The notes beneath the pieces were generated by a model. The model saw only the letters and a list, made by a program, of their open reading frames with translations. It did no database searches and was not told where the DNA came from. 14,380 nucleotides of DNA from Kiritimatiellales bacterium (lineage in GTDB: Bacteria; Verrucomicrobiota; Kiritimatiellia; Kiritimatiellales; Pontiellaceae), in NCBI GenBank assembly GCA_030625905.1, contig DAOUQA010000031.1, positions 1 through 14,380 on the forward strand. The letters are read 5' to 3'. Made by a program: the position numbers and the translations under genes. Positions 1-6,798 of the stretch are shown piece after piece; position 1 is the first letter of the stretch, and each line of letters starts with the position of its first letter.

Positions 1-202
1 TACCAAGGGCAACCGCCCCAGCTTCATTGCCGCTGCCCGCCCGGAGCAGGGCGAGGCGCTTTTCAACGAATATGTCCATGCCTTGGAGAAACTTGGCCTC
101 CCGGCGCAGACCGGTAAGTTCGGCGCCGATATGAAGGTCGAACTGCTCAACGACGGTCCGGTGACCCTCCTCCTCGAAAGTACCGGGCGTCAAAAGGTCT
201 GA
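1..202 (+). CDS. dtd: D-aminoacyl-tRNA deacylase, C-terminal part (5' end outside window)
   Basis: This is the last 66 codons plus stop of a D-aminoacyl-tRNA deacylase, read in the frame beginning at base 2. The enzyme hydrolyses D-amino acids (and glycine from tRNA-Ala) off mischarged tRNAs in the cytosol. The family's KG.RPSF segment and the block FGADMKVELLNDGPVTLLLES are visible. That block holds the conserved N.GPVT motif, whose Gly-Pro forms the chirality-checking pocket in known structures. The other signature motif (SQ..L) would lie before the window. The reading frame is intact and ends in TGA. The next gene, argH, is 218 bases away on the same strand behind a hairpin, so the two are probably not one simple operon. 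The family assignment is secure from the C-terminal motif. Confidence 0.93.
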   Translation, partial: TKGNRPSFIAAARPEQGEALFNEYVHALEKLGLPAQTGKFGADMKVELLNDGPVTLLLESTGRQKV

Positions 203-210
203 TTGAAACT

Positions 211-260
211 ACGAATCGTCACGAATGGGATTTATTCGTGTTCAATCGCGTCCATTCGTG
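211..260. repeat. Head-to-head decamer repeat cluster (ACGAAT / ATTCGT)
   Basis: Five ten-base blocks follow each other without gaps. Two carry ACGAAT (211-220, 221-230), and three carry the reverse orientation around ATTCGTG (231-240, 241-250, 251-260; the middle one is degenerate). CACGAATGG at 220-228 is the exact reverse complement of 252-260. The plan of direct units turning into inverted units is the same as at the ends of the GxxExxY cassettes further right, but no gene lies between the two halves here. Confidence 0.6.
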
Positions 261-317
261 GTTAAACTTCTTTTCTGAGTGAACTAGATTAGGAATGTAG
301 ATGAATAGGGAGTGGTA

Positions 318-410
318 ATGGGTAGTTTATTAGGCACTCTTCGATGGCGAGAGGGTATTAACTCTGGAATAAGGGGATTAATGGGGGTATTAACTCCCCT
401 GTGTTTTTTT
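318..410 (+). promoter_or_regulatory. argH leader with possible leader peptide and attenuator
   Basis: AGGGAG at 307-312 precedes an ATG at 318 that opens a 45-codon frame ending at 455, overlapping the argH start in another frame. Two CGA arginine codons lie at 342 and 348, and an AGG lies at 372 at the base of the hairpin described separately. The 12-mer GGGTATTAACTC occurs at 353-364 and again at 385-396. The first copy can pair with the 5' arm of that hairpin, so an alternative fold is possible. A weak promoter-like TAGATT lies at 285-290. Ribosome-mediated attenuation is an inference; nothing here proves translation. Confidence 0.25.
372..410 (+). terminator. Hairpin plus T-run upstream of argH
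   Basis: Bases 372-381 pair with 390-400, giving ten base pairs with a single bulged C at 394 and a G-rich loop at 382-389. Seven T residues follow at 404-410. This is the form of an intrinsic terminator, and it ends right where the argH ribosome binding site (gaggtg, 411-416) begins. It may terminate dtd transcription or act as a conditional terminator for argH. Confidence 0.55.
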
Positions 411-420
411 GAGGTGAATT

Positions 421-1797
421 ATGGCAAAGCAAAAGACAACGGTTGGAACGATTAATAACGAAGTGCTGGCATTTACCGCCGGACGCGATGTGGGGTTGGA
501 TCACGCGTTGGTCGAGGTCGACTGTATCGGTACGGCGGCACATGTCACGATGCTTTCGAAGATGCCGGTCAAGCCGAAGCTCATCACCGAGGCCGAATGC
601 AAGAAGGTGATCGTAGAGCTGGTCGGAATCATCGGCCTCGCGCAGCAAAACAGATTCAAGATCAAACTGACCGATCAGGATGTCCATCTCGCTGTTGAAC
701 GCACGCTCACCAGGAAACTGGGCGACCTCGGCAAGAAGATCCACACTTGCCGCAGCCGTAATGACCAAGTTGCCGTCGACCTGCGCCTCTACGCCAAGGA
801 GCAGATGCTCCAAACCTTGGAGGAAGCCGCCGCATTGGCGGCTGCGCTTACCTCCTTTGGCAAAAAACACGAGTTGGTTCCAATGGTTGGAAGAACGCAT
901 ATGCAGCCCGGTATGCCATCGAGCGTTGGCCTGTGGGCCACCGCCCATGCGGAAAGTCTGCTCGACGACTGCGTAATGCTCATTAATGCCTACCGGTTGA
1001 ACGACCAGTGTCCGCTCGGTTCCGCCGCCAGCTACGGCGTACCGCTGCCGATCGATCGCCAGTTGACCTCCGACCTGCTTGGTTTCAGTCGCCCGACCCA
1101 CAACGTACTCTATGCCAATAACGGGCGCGGAAAGATGGAAAGCGTGGTGTTGTCTGCTATGAGCCAAGTGATGCTAACGCTTTCGCGCCTCGCGCAGGAT
1201 ATCATGCTCTTCACCATGCCGGAATTCGACTATTTCAAGCTGCCCGCCGAGTTCTGTACCGGTAGCTCGATCATGCCGCAGAAGCAGAATCCCGACGTCT
1301 GCGAGCTCGTTCGCGCCAAGGCCTCGCGCGTCAAGGCTACCGAACTGGGTGTCTACGATTTGATCAAAGGCTCGCCGACCGGCTACAACCGCGACCTGCA
1401 GGAAGCCAAGGAGCTGTTCATGGAGGGCATTGCCACCACACGCGCCTGCCTGCGCATCATGGCGCCGATGGTCAAGGCCACCCAAGTGAATAAGCAGGCG
1501 CTCATTGATGGCTTCACACCCGACGTTTTTGCCACCGACCGTGCGCTGGAGTTGGTGGGCGAGGGCATGCCCTTCCGCGATGCCTACCACCATGTGAAGG
1601 AAAACCTTCAGGAGCTGGAAAGCATTGATCCGGTCGAGGCGATCCAGCTCAAGACCCACCTCGGCGCACCCCTCGGTCTCGACTGGGACTATTTCAAATT
1701 CCGCACCGCCGCCGTAAAGAAGATCGTCCGCGACGAGCGCAAGTCCTTCAACAAAGCCGTGACGAAGCTACTGGACGTGAAGTATCCGTTGGATTGA
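421..1797 (+). CDS. argH: Argininosuccinate lyase
   Basis: The enzyme splits argininosuccinate into arginine and fumarate, the last step of arginine biosynthesis, in the cytosol. The 458-residue protein has the usual family length. It shows the fumarase/aspartase superfamily signature GSSIMPQKQNPD at residues 281-292, whose serine (S283) is in the mobile catalytic loop. HTCRSRNDQ at 108-116 is the argininosuccinate lyase version of H(T)xRSRNDQ, with Cys where Ala is common. GRTHMQP around residues 157-163 carries the conserved T-H pair. The start is fixed by gaggtg at 411-416, four bases before ATG. It stands alone here, with dtd upstream and a minus-strand gene downstream. The hairpin and T-run directly before its ribosome binding site suggest control of transcription into the gene. 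Confidence 0.97.
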   Translation: MAKQKTTVGTINNEVLAFTAGRDVGLDHALVEVDCIGTAAHVTMLSKMPVKPKLITEAECKKVIVELVGIIGLAQQNRFKIKLTDQDVHLAVERTLTRKLGDLGKKIHTCRSRNDQVAVDLRLYAKEQMLQTLEEAAALAAALTSFGKKHELVPMVGRTHMQPGMPSSVGLWATAHAESLLDDCVMLINAYRLNDQCPLGSAASYGVPLPIDRQLTSDLLGFSRPTHNVLYANNGRGKMESVVLSAMSQVMLTLSRLAQDIMLFTMPEFDYFKLPAEFCTGSSIMPQKQNPDVCELVRAKASRVKATELGVYDLIKGSPTGYNRDLQEAKELFMEGIATTRACLRIMAPMVKATQVNKQALIDGFTPDVFATDRALELVGEGMPFRDAYHHVKENLQELESIDPVEAIQLKTHLGAPLGLDWDYFKFRTAAVKKIVRDERKSFNKAVTKLLDVKYPLD

Positions 1798-1864
1798 AAT
1801 AGGCAGAGATGACGAACAAAAGTTCCGGTCATTTTCAGGTTATTTTTGTTAGTCCACGTGGCCA

Positions 1865-1940
1865 GTCCAAGTGGTCAGTCCTTTGATCTTTGTGTCGAGG
1901 GGTCCAAGGGGTCAGTCCTTTGATCTTTGTGTCGAGGGGT
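1865..1940. repeat. Two tandem copies of a 37-base repeat
   Basis: Copy one covers 1865-1901 and copy two 1902-1938, with two further bases matching the next period. The copies differ at only one position (1872 T against 1909 G). Each contains GGTCAGTCC and CTTTGTGTC. The repeat lies in the 158-base gap between the convergent argH and nucleotidyltransferase genes. CTTTGTGTC (1888-1896, 1925-1933) reappears inverted as GACACAAAG at 2486-2494, beyond the other side of that gene. Confidence 0.85.
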
Positions 1941-1955
1941 GGCTTGAATCTCCGC

Positions 1956-2414
1956 CTAGGACTCGCCTTTGAGTTTTTTCAGCTCGTCGGCGTCGATCTG
2001 GTCCTTTGGCCTTCCGGTTGCGAGCTTGTTGACGATCAGATCATCAATCGACAAGACCTTAAGATCAATCCCGTCGATTTGCCGTACGATCGCATTTTCC
2101 GCCGCCGTCGGGAAATCCAACCCGGTGGCTCCGGTTAGCAGATCGATTCTTCGTGGTGCCACACCAATCTGGAAAACGGTATCGGTATTTTGGAGATCCT
2201 CGGCCTTCAAGTCATGGAGGGGTGAGCCGAATCGCTTTAACGCACGAATAACCGCATCCGCGTTTTCCGGGGAGGGCATCACCCAAATATCGATATCCAT
2301 CGTGGCCCGGGGAAATCCGTGGGCAGCCAATGCATAGGCGCCAACCAGGATGAAATCAACCTGTTCGGCGTTTAAGGCAAACAATATGTCTCTGTAGTCT
2401 TCGTTCAGGATCAT
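1956..2414 (-). CDS. Stand-alone nucleotidyltransferase (AbiEii / DUF6036-like)
   Basis: The 152-residue protein resembles the polymerase-beta-fold nucleotidyltransferases often found as toxin-like or defence-associated orphans. VGAYALAAHG (residues 24-33) is the glycine-rich segment, and RATMDID (36-42) supplies the metal-binding D40 and D42. A late RPKDQIDADEL (135-145) is the Lys-Asp helix typical of this group. These proteins transfer nucleotides to tRNA or protein targets in the cases studied; the target here cannot be read from sequence. No HepT/AbiEi-like partner gene is adjacent. The start is the ATG at 2412-2414, which has no clear Shine-Dalgarno, but no other Met fits before the fold. 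It is flanked by the 37-base tandem repeat on one side and a hairpin-rich gap on the other, which fits acquisition by transfer. Confidence 0.8.
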   Translation of the reverse strand: MILNEDYRDILFALNAEQVDFILVGAYALAAHGFPRATMDIDIWVMPSPENADAVIRALKRFGSPLHDLKAEDLQNTDTVFQIGVAPRRIDLLTGATGLDFPTAAENAIVRQIDGIDLKVLSIDDLIVNKLATGRPKDQIDADELKKLKGES

Positions 2415-2690
2415 GGGAGGGACTCAGCGAAGCGACTTCGCGGGTTAATGGCCAGACTAGGCCAAGGCGTGATTCAATGGTACCAGACACAAAGTTATCG
2501 TCAGTGTGGTTCCCTAGGTTGCCCTTGGATATATGCTGTCTATCCATACCCGGATAGTGCCAGTTCCTGCGCGGTATTGCAACTAGAAGGGGAATGCAGA
2601 AGAAAAGAGATCGTGCGAGGGGGCGTCGGCCATGCACTCGACGGACAGGATAGATCGATGGCGGAGGTTAATCAAAAAGCGACAGGGAAC
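2415..2690. other. Hairpin-rich intergenic region
   Basis: No convincing gene is present in this 276-base gap. GCGAAG (2427-2432) pairs with CTTCGC (2436-2441), and TGGCC (2449-2453) with GGCCA (2460-2464). GACACAAAG at 2486-2494 is the inverted form of a word in the 37-base repeat at 1865-1940. Open frames crossing here on both strands have no recognisable product. Confidence 0.5.
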
Positions 2691-3230
2691 CTACTGGTGG
2701 CCGAGTGTACGTATGTCGTTTTGCAGAAGTTCAAGGACGGACTTGAATTTGACGAGGTTTTCGGGGTTGATTTCTACGAGGGTCTCGTGGGCTTCGAGGG
2801 TGGTCTTTGCGGCTTCGAGCGTGTTCGAAAAATCAGGTTCCAAGGTCTGGGATCCATCGCTCTGGCCAGCCAACAGCTCTTTTTCCTCACGGGTGGTGGA
2901 GAGGGAATAGTCGACCACCTGATCGACGCCCAGAGTGGTGAGTAACTTTTGGTTTTTTTCCGAAAGGTTGATGAGTTTAAGTGTGAATCCCGGCTTGTCC
3001 TTGACGTGGAAGGAAAGGCCTGCAAGCACGCCCATGAAAGTGCTGTCCATGCCGCAGCACTCGGACATATCGATTAGAATGCGGCTGGCCGACTTAGTTT
3101 CAATCACCCGCTGGATAAACTGCCTCATAGGCGGACTGATCTTAAACGAAGCGCGCCCCGCGACGCGAACAACAGCCGTCCGGTCAATATATGCCGCCGT
3201 CAGATTGTCCTGATTGTTGCCGGAACCCAT
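2691..3230 (-). CDS. STAS-domain protein, anti-sigma-factor antagonist type
   Basis: The protein has 179 residues from the ATG at 3228-3230. The STAS fold spans roughly residues 10-115. The key segment is ILIDMSECCGMDSTFMGVL (51-69): a beta-strand ending in D-S-T, where S63 is the position phosphorylated by anti-sigma kinases in SpoIIAA/RsbV relatives. A helical, charged tail of about 65 residues follows and is longer than in minimal STAS proteins. The likely role is partner switching in regulation, but no RsbW-type kinase or PP2C phosphatase is in the window. A TTG at 3255-3257 would extend the frame by nine residues through a run of nine A. I prefer the ATG because AAAGGG lies 10-11 bases upstream and the promoter (3268-3295) would start transcripts close to the TTG. 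Confidence 0.82.
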   Translation of the reverse strand: MGSGNNQDNLTAAYIDRTAVVRVAGRASFKISPPMRQFIQRVIETKSASRILIDMSECCGMDSTFMGVLAGLSFHVKDKPGFTLKLINLSEKNQKLLTTLGVDQVVDYSLSTTREEKELLAGQSDGSQTLEPDFSNTLEAAKTTLEAHETLVEINPENLVKFKSVLELLQNDIRTLGHQ

Positions 3231-3267
3231 AGTTTGCGAACCCTTTTTTTTTGCCAACTTGCGAAGG

Positions 3268-3295
3268 ATAGTAGCACTGGCGGATTTGAGTTCAA
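3268..3295 (-). promoter_or_regulatory. Probable sigma70-type promoter for the STAS gene
   Basis: On the minus strand TTGAAC (3290-3295) is followed after 16 bases by TACTAT (3268-3273), close to the -35 and -10 consensus. The expected start of transcription is near 3258-3262, about 30 bases before the preferred ATG. It separates this gene from rsmI upstream, whose stop lies about 120 bases away. Confidence 0.5.
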
Positions 3296-3412
3296 CGTGA
3301 ATAGTTCGGAAATATGGGGCTCCCGCAATCTGCCCTTCTTATGCATTCATTCTTCTGCACAAATTCCGCAATCCACTCATCCACCAATCCAGGCCGCAAG
3401 GCTACGGTTCAT

Positions 3413-4090
3413 TCACGAGGCGGGTTTTACGATCACCACACACTCGCCCTTGACGTTGCGTCCTTCGTATTGCGCTCGGATTTCTGTTGGGTTGCCGGCG
3501 GACAGCTCTTCGAATTTCTTCGTTAGTTCCCGCCCGACAAATAGGGAGCGGTCGGCACCGAGGTGTTCCTCGATTTCATTGAGCAGCTTGATCAGCCTGT
3601 GGGGTGATTCGTAGAACACCACCGGCAGGTCGGCCTCCATCCATTTGAGCAGGTCGCGCTTGCGCCCACCACTCTTGTGCGGCAGGAAGCCGGCAAAGAT
3701 GAAGCCCTTTTCGCCTAAGCCGCTCAGTGCGACGGCGGTGGTGACGGCGGCGGGGCCGGGAATGGATGTAACCATTACGCCTGTCTCGCGGCAGAGTGCC
3801 ACCACGCGTGCGCCGGGGTCGGAAATCCCCGGCATGCCCGAATCTGTCACCATCGCGATGGCTTCACCGTTTTGGATCCGTTCAACGATCTGCTCCGCCC
3901 GCTGCACCTCGTTGAATTTATGGCAACTCATCAGATGCGTGGTGATTTCATACCGGTTCGTCAACCGCCGCGTGTGGCGGGTATCCTCCGCCATGATCAG
4001 ATCGGCTTCCTTCAGGGTTTCCAGCGCACGAAAGGAAATATCGCCCAGATTCCCGATTGGTGTGCCCACAATGTAGAGTCCTGCATCCAT
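3413..4090 (-). CDS. rsmI: 16S rRNA (cytidine(1402)-2'-O)-methyltransferase
   Basis: RsmI 2'-O-methylates C1402 of 16S rRNA in the decoding centre, using S-adenosylmethionine. The protein opens with LYIVGTPIGNLGD (residues 5-17), the family's first SAM-binding loop. It continues with AEDTRHT (34-40) and MVTDSGMPGISDPG (80-93), all diagnostic of this tetrapyrrole-methylase-fold family. SIPGPAAVTTAVALSGL and FYESPHR follow. I chose the ATG at 4088-4090 because family members begin a few residues before LYIVGTPIGN; in-frame TTG/GTG codons at 4121-4126 would add about 12 unrelated residues. At 225 residues it is shorter than the E. coli enzyme (286) and seems to lack the C-terminal helix-turn-helix extension. 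It follows larE by 93 bases on the same strand and may share its transcript. Confidence 0.95.
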   Translation of the reverse strand: MDAGLYIVGTPIGNLGDISFRALETLKEADLIMAEDTRHTRRLTNRYEITTHLMSCHKFNEVQRAEQIVERIQNGEAIAMVTDSGMPGISDPGARVVALCRETGVMVTSIPGPAAVTTAVALSGLGEKGFIFAGFLPHKSGGRKRDLLKWMEADLPVVFYESPHRLIKLLNEIEEHLGADRSLFVGRELTKKFEELSAGNPTEIRAQYEGRNVKGECVVIVKPAS

Positions 4091-4183
4091 GGCGGGAACA
4101 GTACGGGAAATCCGGCGGGGCACCAACCCACATGTTTCACGGGTTTTTGATGGAGCCAGCGTAATTCTACAAACGTGGCATAG

Positions 4184-4975
4184 CTATGCACTCGAACCCA
4201 TGGAATAGCCGCCGAGGTCGAGGGTGACGAAGCGGTAGCCGGTTTGCTTGATGGCGGTAACAAGCTCGGTTCGTTCGTCTATCAGTTTACCGAAGTCGGC
4301 GGGGTCGATTTCGATGCGGCAGAGGTTGCCGTGGTGGCGGACGCGGTACTGGACATAACCACATGCGCGTAGGATTTCCTCGGCCTTTTCCACCTGCGCC
4401 ATGGCTTCGAGGTCGATGCGGGTTCCGGTGGGGAAGCGGGAGCCGAGGCAGGCGAAGGAGGCCTTTTCGGAGGTGGGGAGGCCCCGGCGTTCGCTGAGAA
4501 TGCGGATCTCCTTTTTGTAGAGTCCGGTATTTTGCAACGGGGCGACAACGCAATGGTTGGCGGCGGCCTGCGCACCGGGGCGGATATCGCCCTTGTCGTC
4601 CTCAATGGCACCGTGGGCGAGGACGATATCGCCAAACTCGGAGAGGATCGTTTCCATCTTGGAGAAGAGTTCATTTTTGCAGTGGAAGCAGCGGTCGCCC
4701 TTGTTTTCGAGATAGTCTTCCTGAAGGTGCTCGACGGTCTGAATAACGCGCAGGTTCCAGCCGCGTTCGGTGGCCATGTCGATGGCCTCCTGCAACTCCT
4801 CGCGCGGAATCGATGGCGAGTCGGCGATGACCATCATGGCGTTTTGGCCTAGCACTTCATGGGCGCAGTCGGCGAGGTAGGAGGAATCGACCCCGCCGGA
4901 ATACGCGACCGCCAGCGTGCCGTAGGAACGTAGTTCGTCGAGGAGTTGTTTTTCTTTTTCTTCAATCGGATTCAT
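4184..4975 (-). CDS. larE: ATP-dependent sulfur transferase LarE (tri-cysteine type)
   Basis: LarE inserts sulfur into the pyridinium dicarboxylate precursor of the nickel-pincer cofactor (NPN) of lactate racemase-type enzymes. The 263-residue protein has the PP-loop ATP site SGGVDSS at residues 26-32. C176 lies in SFACLGSRFP, at the position of the sacrificial cysteine of the Lactobacillus plantarum enzyme. A CFHC pair (C96, C99) gives a third and fourth conserved-looking feature: with C176 it matches the three-cysteine class, which in Thermotoga maritima binds a [4Fe-4S] cluster and need not be consumed. larA, larB and larC are not in the window, so the cofactor pathway is not shown here. 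A GxxExxY cassette sits two bases before its ATG (4973-4975), between it and btuC. No strong Shine-Dalgarno is visible. Confidence 0.9.
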   Translation of the reverse strand: MNPIEEKEKQLLDELRSYGTLAVAYSGGVDSSYLADCAHEVLGQNAMMVIADSPSIPREELQEAIDMATERGWNLRVIQTVEHLQEDYLENKGDRCFHCKNELFSKMETILSEFGDIVLAHGAIEDDKGDIRPGAQAAANHCVVAPLQNTGLYKKEIRILSERRGLPTSEKASFACLGSRFPTGTRIDLEAMAQVEKAEEILRACGYVQYRVRHHGNLCRIEIDPADFGKLIDERTELVTAIKQTGYRFVTLDLGGYSMGSSA

Positions 4976-4977
4976 AG

Positions 4978-5021
4978 GACAGGATCATTGGATGACAGGA
5001 TCATTGGATGACAGGATCATT
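4978..5021. repeat. Left-end tandem units of cassette 1
   Basis: Three units of period 16 begin with GACAGGATCATT at 4978, 4994 and 5010; the third is cut to 12 bases. Read on the minus strand, the third unit supplies the TGA stop of the GxxExxY gene (5017-5019). Confidence 0.9.
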
Positions 5022-5805
5022 TCTTCTTTAAGGTGCGGAATGTGATTTGGTTGTTGTTTAGATTGATCCAGAGGAGTGATTCAAGACAGGTGTGGTTAAT
5101 GAATTTTTGGAACTGGATACCTAGGGGATCCGGCTTCTTGGAAGTTGTTATTTTAAAGGCGATGTCTGGTTCTGCCAGCCTGACCAGTTTGCTGCCGACA
5201 AGACGGCCATCGGATAGGATTTCGGTTTTGGTTTCATGTGCATTCGGAAGAAGGGCGAGGAGTGCTTCGGAATATAATTCAGGATCGAGACGGGTGCCCC
5301 AACTGGAAACCAATTCATGTGCCAGCGTGTAGAAACAAAGGTTCAAGTCGGTCGCTTCATTCCTTTCCGTTCGGTCAACCTCGAAGTTTTGGCGGTCGGT
5401 CTTGGTCAAGGTGCTTGTGCAAAACTCGGATTCAACCGAGTTCCCGCCAAAGTTAACAAGTTTTCCGTAAGGCTTTTCTGCAATGAGCTGATAGTTGATG
5501 ATCTGGCCTTTACATTGACAGGTTAATCGGGACAAAGCCTTGAGTTCATAGATGTGTTCATCTTCGAGCAGTAAATCCAGAAAATAGGTTTTCCTATACG
5601 AGCGGAATTTGATGGAGAGGGGAACTTCTCTCTGCGCTTGAATGCCATCTTTTTGGAGCAAATGCAGCAGTTCGTTCTGATACACCTCTTCATGATGACA
5701 ATTGCCCATACGGTTGTGGATTTCGAAGACATGTTTCATGACTTGGTAGTCTAACGCATGAAAACGATCCTTTGCTTTCTTCCTGCTTGAAAATGATCCT
5801 GTCAT
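5017..5805 (-). CDS. Long GxxExxY protein, PD-(D/E)XK nuclease-like
   Basis: The 262-residue protein matches GxxExxY proteins (PD-(D/E)XK nuclease superfamily) in its first half. GNCHHEEVY at residues 34-42 is the name-giving motif, with Cys instead of the second Gly. A putative catalytic set E60, D77, E87-x-K89 sits in REVPL, FLDLLLED and IYELKA, followed by QIINYQL. Typical family members are only about 125-130 residues. The remaining 130 residues form a second conserved region shared with the other cassette protein in this window (WG..LDPELYSEALLALL, and WINLNNNQITF near the end). Its role is unknown; nuclease activity is inferred from fold only. The ATG (5803-5805) lies inside a terminal repeat unit, and AGGA of the neighbouring unit is seven bases upstream, so the repeat may provide its ribosome binding site. 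Confidence 0.85.
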   Translation of the reverse strand: MTGSFSSRKKAKDRFHALDYQVMKHVFEIHNRMGNCHHEEVYQNELLHLLQKDGIQAQREVPLSIKFRSYRKTYFLDLLLEDEHIYELKALSRLTCQCKGQIINYQLIAEKPYGKLVNFGGNSVESEFCTSTLTKTDRQNFEVDRTERNEATDLNLCFYTLAHELVSSWGTRLDPELYSEALLALLPNAHETKTEILSDGRLVGSKLVRLAEPDIAFKITTSKKPDPLGIQFQKFINHTCLESLLWINLNNNQITFRTLKKK

Positions 5806-5819
5806 TTCATGATCCTGTC
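5792..5819. repeat. Right-end units of cassette 1
   Basis: AATGATCCTGTC (5792-5803) and ATGATCCTGTC (5809-5819) are inverted relative to the left-end units, with period 17. The first contains the cassette gene's start codon on the minus strand and encodes its N-terminal residues MTGSF. Confidence 0.85.
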
Positions 5820-5820
5820 T

Positions 5821-6798
5821 TTACAGTTCGAGGTCGTTTTTTCGGCTGAGCAAGAGCCAGATGAAGAAGGGGCCGCCGAGGAGGGCGGTGATGACGCCGA
5901 CGGGGATTTCGGTCGGAGCGATCAGGGTTCGTGAAAGCGTATCGCATAGGGCGAGGAATAAACCGCCAAAAAGAAACGAGGCGGGGGTCAGGAAGCGGTG
6001 GTCCGCGCCGACGAGCAGGCGGCAGATGTGCGGCGACATCATGCCAACGAATCCGATCGGCCCGCAGACGGCGACCACCCCGCCAACCATGAGCGATGCT
6101 GCGAGGAAGATGAGTTTTTTCACGAGCCCAACATTCACACCGCGGCTAATCGCTATATCCTCGCCGACCATCAGCAGGTTCATTTCGCGGTGCAGGAAGA
6201 GGAGCAACGCCCCGCCGATTCCAAAGAAGGGGAGCAGGTTGACGAGCTTTCCGTAGTCGGCCGTGGTCAACGAACCCATCATCCATTGGATGATGCGGAA
6301 CGAGTGCGACAGCCCGCTGGCATATTGGATGAGCAGGATTAGGCTGGAAAAGAAAAAGCTGATGGCAATCCCGGCGAGCAGCAGGGTGGTGGTGGTGAAG
6401 CCGCCTTTGATTCGGGTCAGGCCATAGACTAGAGCCACGGCCAAGATCGCTCCGCCGAAGGCTGCCAGCGAGGTGCCGGACATTCCAAGGAAGGTAAAGG
6501 CCAGTCCGAATCGAATAAAGATCGCCGCGCCGAGTGCCGCGCCGCTGGAGACGCCGAGCGTGAACGGCGTGGCCAGCGGATTCCTGAAGAGCGCCTGGAA
6601 CGACATGCCGCTGAGCGAAAGCATCGCTCCAGCCATGAAGGCGGTCAGTACGCGCGGGATGCGGATGTTAAACAGGATCTCGCGTTCTTGTCCTGTTGCG
6701 GAAAAGGGGATGAACTCCATGCCGAAGAGAGGGCTGAACAGAAGCGTGGCAGTGGCGAGCAGGAATAGTGCGATTAGGGGTGTTAGCGGTTTCTTCAT
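5821..6798 (-). CDS. btuC: Cobalamin ABC transporter permease (FecCD/BtuC family)
   Basis: This is the inner-membrane permease of a type II importer; two copies pair with two BtuD ATPases. The 325-residue chain begins with a membrane segment (about residues 7-26) and holds many further hydrophobic helices, as in BtuC. Family landmarks are RIPRVLTAFMAGAMLSLSGMSFQALFRNPLATPFTLGVSSGAALGA (48-93), GPIGFVGMMSPHICR near residue 250 (the loop contacting the ATPase) and the closing EIPVGVITALLGGPFFIWLL. Its ATG overlaps the btuD stop by four bases (ATGA), so translation is coupled. The family also moves iron siderophores; the cobalamin assignment rests on the riboswitch and btuB upstream. The stop at 5821-5823 directly abuts cassette 1. 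Confidence 0.92.
   Translation of the reverse strand: MKKPLTPLIALFLLATATLLFSPLFGMEFIPFSATGQEREILFNIRIPRVLTAFMAGAMLSLSGMSFQALFRNPLATPFTLGVSSGAALGAAIFIRFGLAFTFLGMSGTSLAAFGGAILAVALVYGLTRIKGGFTTTTLLLAGIAISFFFSSLILLIQYASGLSHSFRIIQWMMGSLTTADYGKLVNLLPFFGIGGALLLFLHREMNLLMVGEDIAISRGVNVGLVKKLIFLAASLMVGGVVAVCGPIGFVGMMSPHICRLLVGADHRFLTPASFLFGGLFLALCDTLSRTLIAPTEIPVGVITALLGGPFFIWLLLSRKNDLEL

Larger units (their letters stand above)
4978..5819 (-). mobile_element. GxxExxY cassette 1, between btuC and larE
   Basis: The cassette fills almost the whole btuC-larE junction. Its left end is a 16-base tandem unit starting GACAGGATCATT (4978, 4994, 5010). Its right end has two inverted units, AATGATCCTGTC (5792-5803) and ATGATCCTGTC (5809-5819). 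One long GxxExxY gene lies between. The right end stops one base from the btuC stop codon and the left end two bases from the larE ATG. No transposase is encoded, so mobility is inferred from the shared ends with the two elements at 7594-7676 and 9703-10555. Confidence 0.65.

Noticed and set aside
358..1167. A 269-codon minus-strand frame antisense to argH
   Set aside because: argH is certain on the plus strand; this frame has no family features and no ribosome binding site.
1865..1940. The 37-base tandem repeat as a CRISPR array
   Set aside because: There are only two copies directly abutting, with no spacers between them and no cas genes in the window.
2448..2945. A 165-codon plus-strand frame covering the 2415-2690 gap
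   Set aside because: More than half lies antisense to the STAS gene, and the unique part has no recognisable sequence.
4178..4189. GCATAGCTATGC palindrome at the larE stop as a terminator or operator
   Set aside because: It is a single 12-base palindrome without loop or T-run, likely chance.
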